Of a DNA stretch of 64,000 bases, positions 62,236 to 64,000 are shown piece by piece. The notes beneath the pieces were generated by a model that had not been told where the DNA came from, made no database searches, and saw only the letters and a list, made by a program, of their open reading frames with translations. Where the stretch lies: contig NZ_CP016312.1 of assembly GCF_001880325.1 (NCBI RefSeq), forward strand, positions 1,612,001-1,676,000. The letters run 5' to 3'. The position numbers and the translations under genes are program-made. The stretch comes from Thermus brockianus. Lineage in GTDB: Bacteria > Deinococcota > Deinococci > Deinococcales > Thermaceae. Each line of letters starts with the position of its first letter. The first letter of the stretch is position 1.

Positions 62236-63671
62236 TGGAGACGCTTCTTGGGCTTCTTTTCGCCTATCAAGTCTTTATCCTCTACTACTTTGCCCTTTTG
62301 AACTTACTTTACGCTTACTTCGCCCTAAGCGGCCTCGCCATGGTGGCCCGTTACGCCCGGGAGCTTTCCGAGGTGGCCCTGAAGGACCTCTTGGAGCGGG
62401 AGGCTTACCTGCCCGTTTCCATCCTGGTGCCCACCTACAACGAGGAAAAGACCATCGCCGCCGCGGTGGGTTCCTTCCTCGCCCTGCACTACCCGGAGTT
62501 TGAGGTGGTCGTGGTGGCGGACGGGCCCAAGGACCGGACCCTCGAGGTCCTAAAGGAAGCCTTCCGGCTGGTGGCGGTGGACTGGGTCTACCGCCGGGTG
62601 CTCCCGAGCAAACCGGTGCGGGGGGTGTACCGCTCCCTCCTCTACCCCAACCTCCTGGTGGTGGACAAGGAAAACGGAGGCAAGGCGGACGCCCTGAACG
62701 CCGGGCTCAACTTCGCCCGCTACCCCCTCTTCTGCGCCGTGGACGCCGATAGCCTCCTGGACGCCCAGGCCCTCCTCAGGGCGAGCCGGCTTTTCCTGGA
62801 GGACGACCGGGTCTTGGCCGTGGGGGGCACCATAAGGCCCCTGAACGGGGCCGTGGTGCGGGGCGGGGTGGTTAGGGAGATGCGGCTACCCCGGGGCTTC
62901 CTGGAGAAGATGCAGGTGATTGAGTACGCCCGGGCCTTCTTTATGGGGCGCGCCGGCTGGAGCGCCATGAATGCTCTCCTCATCATCTCCGGGGCCTTTG
63001 GGGTGTTCCGCCGGGAGGAGGCCCTCCGCGTGGGGGGCTACCGCACGGACACCGTGGGGGAGGACATGGAGCTCGTGGTGCGCCTGCACCGCCGCGCCCG
63101 GGAGGAGGGGCGGGCGTACCGCATCCTCTACACCCCGGACCCCATCTGCTACACGGAGGTGCCCGCCGACTGGGCCACCTTGCGTAAGCAGCGCAACCGC
63201 TGGCACAGGGGGCTTTGGGAGGTGCTTGGGCACCACCGGGCCATGCTCTTCAACCCCCGGTACGGGCGGCTTGGCCTCGTGGCCATGCCCTACTTTTTCC
63301 TCTTTGAGGCCTTGGGCCCGGTGGTGGAGGTGCTGGGCTACGCCCTTCTTCCCGTCTTCTGGCTTCTGGGCCTCCTGAACGCCCAGGTGGCGGGGCTCTT
63401 CCTGGCCCTGGCGGTGGGGTATGGGGTGCTCCTTTCCCATCTCGCCGTGGGTATGGAAACCCTGCTCCTCAAGCGGTACCCCCGGCTAAGGGACAGGCTT
63501 TGGCTCCTCTTCCTGGGGTTCCTGGAGGCCTTGGGCTACCGCCAGCTCCTCGCCTGGGAGCGCTTTCTCGCCACCTTCCAGGTGTGGCGTAAACGGGGGG
63601 TCTGGGGGGAGATGCAGCGGAAAGGCCTAGAGGCGCCGGAAGGCCAAAGCCACCAGGAGCCGAAGGCCTAA
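62235..63671 (+). CDS. Processive family 2 glycosyltransferase (BcsA-like)
   Basis: A 478-aa membrane glycosyltransferase. An N-terminal helix is followed by the GT-2 domain: SILVPTYNEEKTIAAAV, VVADGPKD, AVDADSLL, the TVGEDMELVVR acid, and QRNRW of the QxxRW motif, then four more membrane helices. This pattern is that of polysaccharide synthases such as hyaluronan, cellulose or PNAG-type enzymes. No PilZ domain is seen. ATG 62235 overlaps the HEAT gene stop (TGATG); a GTG three bases before is possible. Confidence 0.92.
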   Translation: METLLGLLFAYQVFILYYFALLNLLYAYFALSGLAMVARYARELSEVALKDLLEREAYLPVSILVPTYNEEKTIAAAVGSFLALHYPEFEVVVVADGPKDRTLEVLKEAFRLVAVDWVYRRVLPSKPVRGVYRSLLYPNLLVVDKENGGKADALNAGLNFARYPLFCAVDADSLLDAQALLRASRLFLEDDRVLAVGGTIRPLNGAVVRGGVVREMRLPRGFLEKMQVIEYARAFFMGRAGWSAMNALLIISGAFGVFRREEALRVGGYRTDTVGEDMELVVRLHRRAREEGRAYRILYTPDPICYTEVPADWATLRKQRNRWHRGLWEVLGHHRAMLFNPRYGRLGLVAMPYFFLFEALGPVVEVLGYALLPVFWLLGLLNAQVAGLFLALAVGYGVLLSHLAVGMETLLLKRYPRLRDRLWLLFLGFLEALGYRQLLAWERFLATFQVWRKRGVWGEMQRKGLEAPEGQSHQEPKA

Positions 63672-64000
63672 CGAAACCAGGATGGGCAGGTGGTAAGGGC
63701 TAGGCCCCACGCCTAAGTGGGCGATGCTTCCGGCAAGGAGGCTTCCCGCAAGCCCCCCGAGCCCTAGGGCGAGCCAAAAGAGGGCCAGGTAGCCGCCCCG
63801 CACCTCCTCGGGGGCCCGGGCGAGGGCGGCGTTGGCCATGGCGGTGCTTAGACCGCTCCAGGCCAGGGCGTCGGCCACAGCGGAAAGCCAGATGGGCCAG
63901 GGGAAGGTGGGGGAGCCTAGGAGCCACAAAGCGGGCATCAGGGCCCCCACTAGGCCCGCCCGGAAGAGGACCACGCCGTGCCCTTCCCGGTCGGCGAGCC
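63627..64000 (-). CDS. MFS transporter, C-terminal part (5' end beyond window)
   Basis: About 120 residues of a membrane carrier: three to four hydrophobic helices, with LSAVADALAWSGLSTAMANAA and PEEVRGGYLALFWLALGLGG, the latter resembling the second-half loop of MFS drug exporters. The frame is open to the right edge. Its 3' end overlaps the glycosyltransferase gene by 45 bases on the other strand. Confidence 0.7.
   Translation of the reverse strand, partial: LADREGHGVVLFRAGLVGALMPALWLLGSPTFPWPIWLSAVADALAWSGLSTAMANAALARAPEEVRGGYLALFWLALGLGGLAGSLLAGSIAHLGVGPSPYHLPILVSLGLRLLVALAFRRL

Overview
The window is chromosomal DNA of a Thermus species. It is very GC-rich and densely packed, mostly with genes that overlap their neighbours as ATGA, GTGA or TGATG. 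Several gene types point to Thermus: an archaeal-type second aspartyl-tRNA synthetase of 422 aa, the RNA helicase Hera, an archaeal-type ProRS with C-terminal zinc-ligand cysteines, a class II ribonucleotide reductase, and many genes whose -10 box (TATACT-like) lies only 6-10 nt before the start codon, as expected of leaderless mRNAs. The exact species cannot be told from the sequence alone.

Region 1-41.8 kb is core genome. In order it holds an ABC ATPase with a NEW3-like exported partner (1-1.9 kb); speD; sdhCDAB (2.7-5.9 kb); aspS2; a secreted phospholipase-D-family protein and tatD; a lipocalin-like lipoprotein; an FMN reductase; tsaB; a glycerol-3-phosphate/sugar ABC importer (12-15.7 kb); aldehyde:ferredoxin oxidoreductase; a DUF58 gene and nrdJ; an IS200/IS605-type tnpB element inserted just before proS (20-21.3 kb); a GNAT-ABC fusion; nth; an MFS transporter; moeA; hera; a luciferase-like oxidoreductase; a minus-strand assimilatory sulfate and siroheme operon (sir-hemD-sirC-cysH-tauE-cobA-sat, 36.9-30.6 kb); and, divergently, a TPP-riboswitch-controlled thiE-thiS-thiG-thiO-thiC-thiD operon (37.0-41.8 kb).

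Region 41,877-54,739 is a 12.9-kb integrated element in tRNA-Arg(CCU). A perfect 47-bp direct repeat of the tRNA 3' half marks both ends. A tyrosine recombinase lies next to the intact tRNA, an excisionase-like gene lies at the other end, and probable integrase arm sites lie just inside each junction. The element carries a replication module (Toprim/zinc-finger primase-like protein plus DUF3987 protein) followed by a large, precisely symmetrical array of TGGCTAC heptamers that looks like an origin or partition site. It also carries an ImmA/IrrE-PIN-like pair, a type III restriction-modification system, a decayed DarTG toxin-antitoxin remnant, an unknown 120-aa protein, and a promoter-to-terminator unit with a GGCNN pentamer repeat that may encode a small RNA. 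It is both a mobile element and a defence locus.

Region 54.7-64 kb returns to core genome: tRNA-Arg, transketolase with a structured leader, a PsiE-like membrane protein, ribulose-phosphate epimerase, tRNA-Pro(GGG), a cupin, and an operon of an unusual histidine kinase (kinase core first, then a membrane segment and exported FecR-like/TPR part), a response regulator, a HEAT-repeat protein and a BcsA-like glycosyltransferase. An MFS gene runs off the right edge.

Three conserved genes (tatD, tsaB, proS) carry frameshifts that are each repaired by one extra base in a G/C run of 6-7. Homopolymer under-calling in the assembly is the likely cause. In contrast, tnpB is broken by a clear 8-bp tandem duplication.
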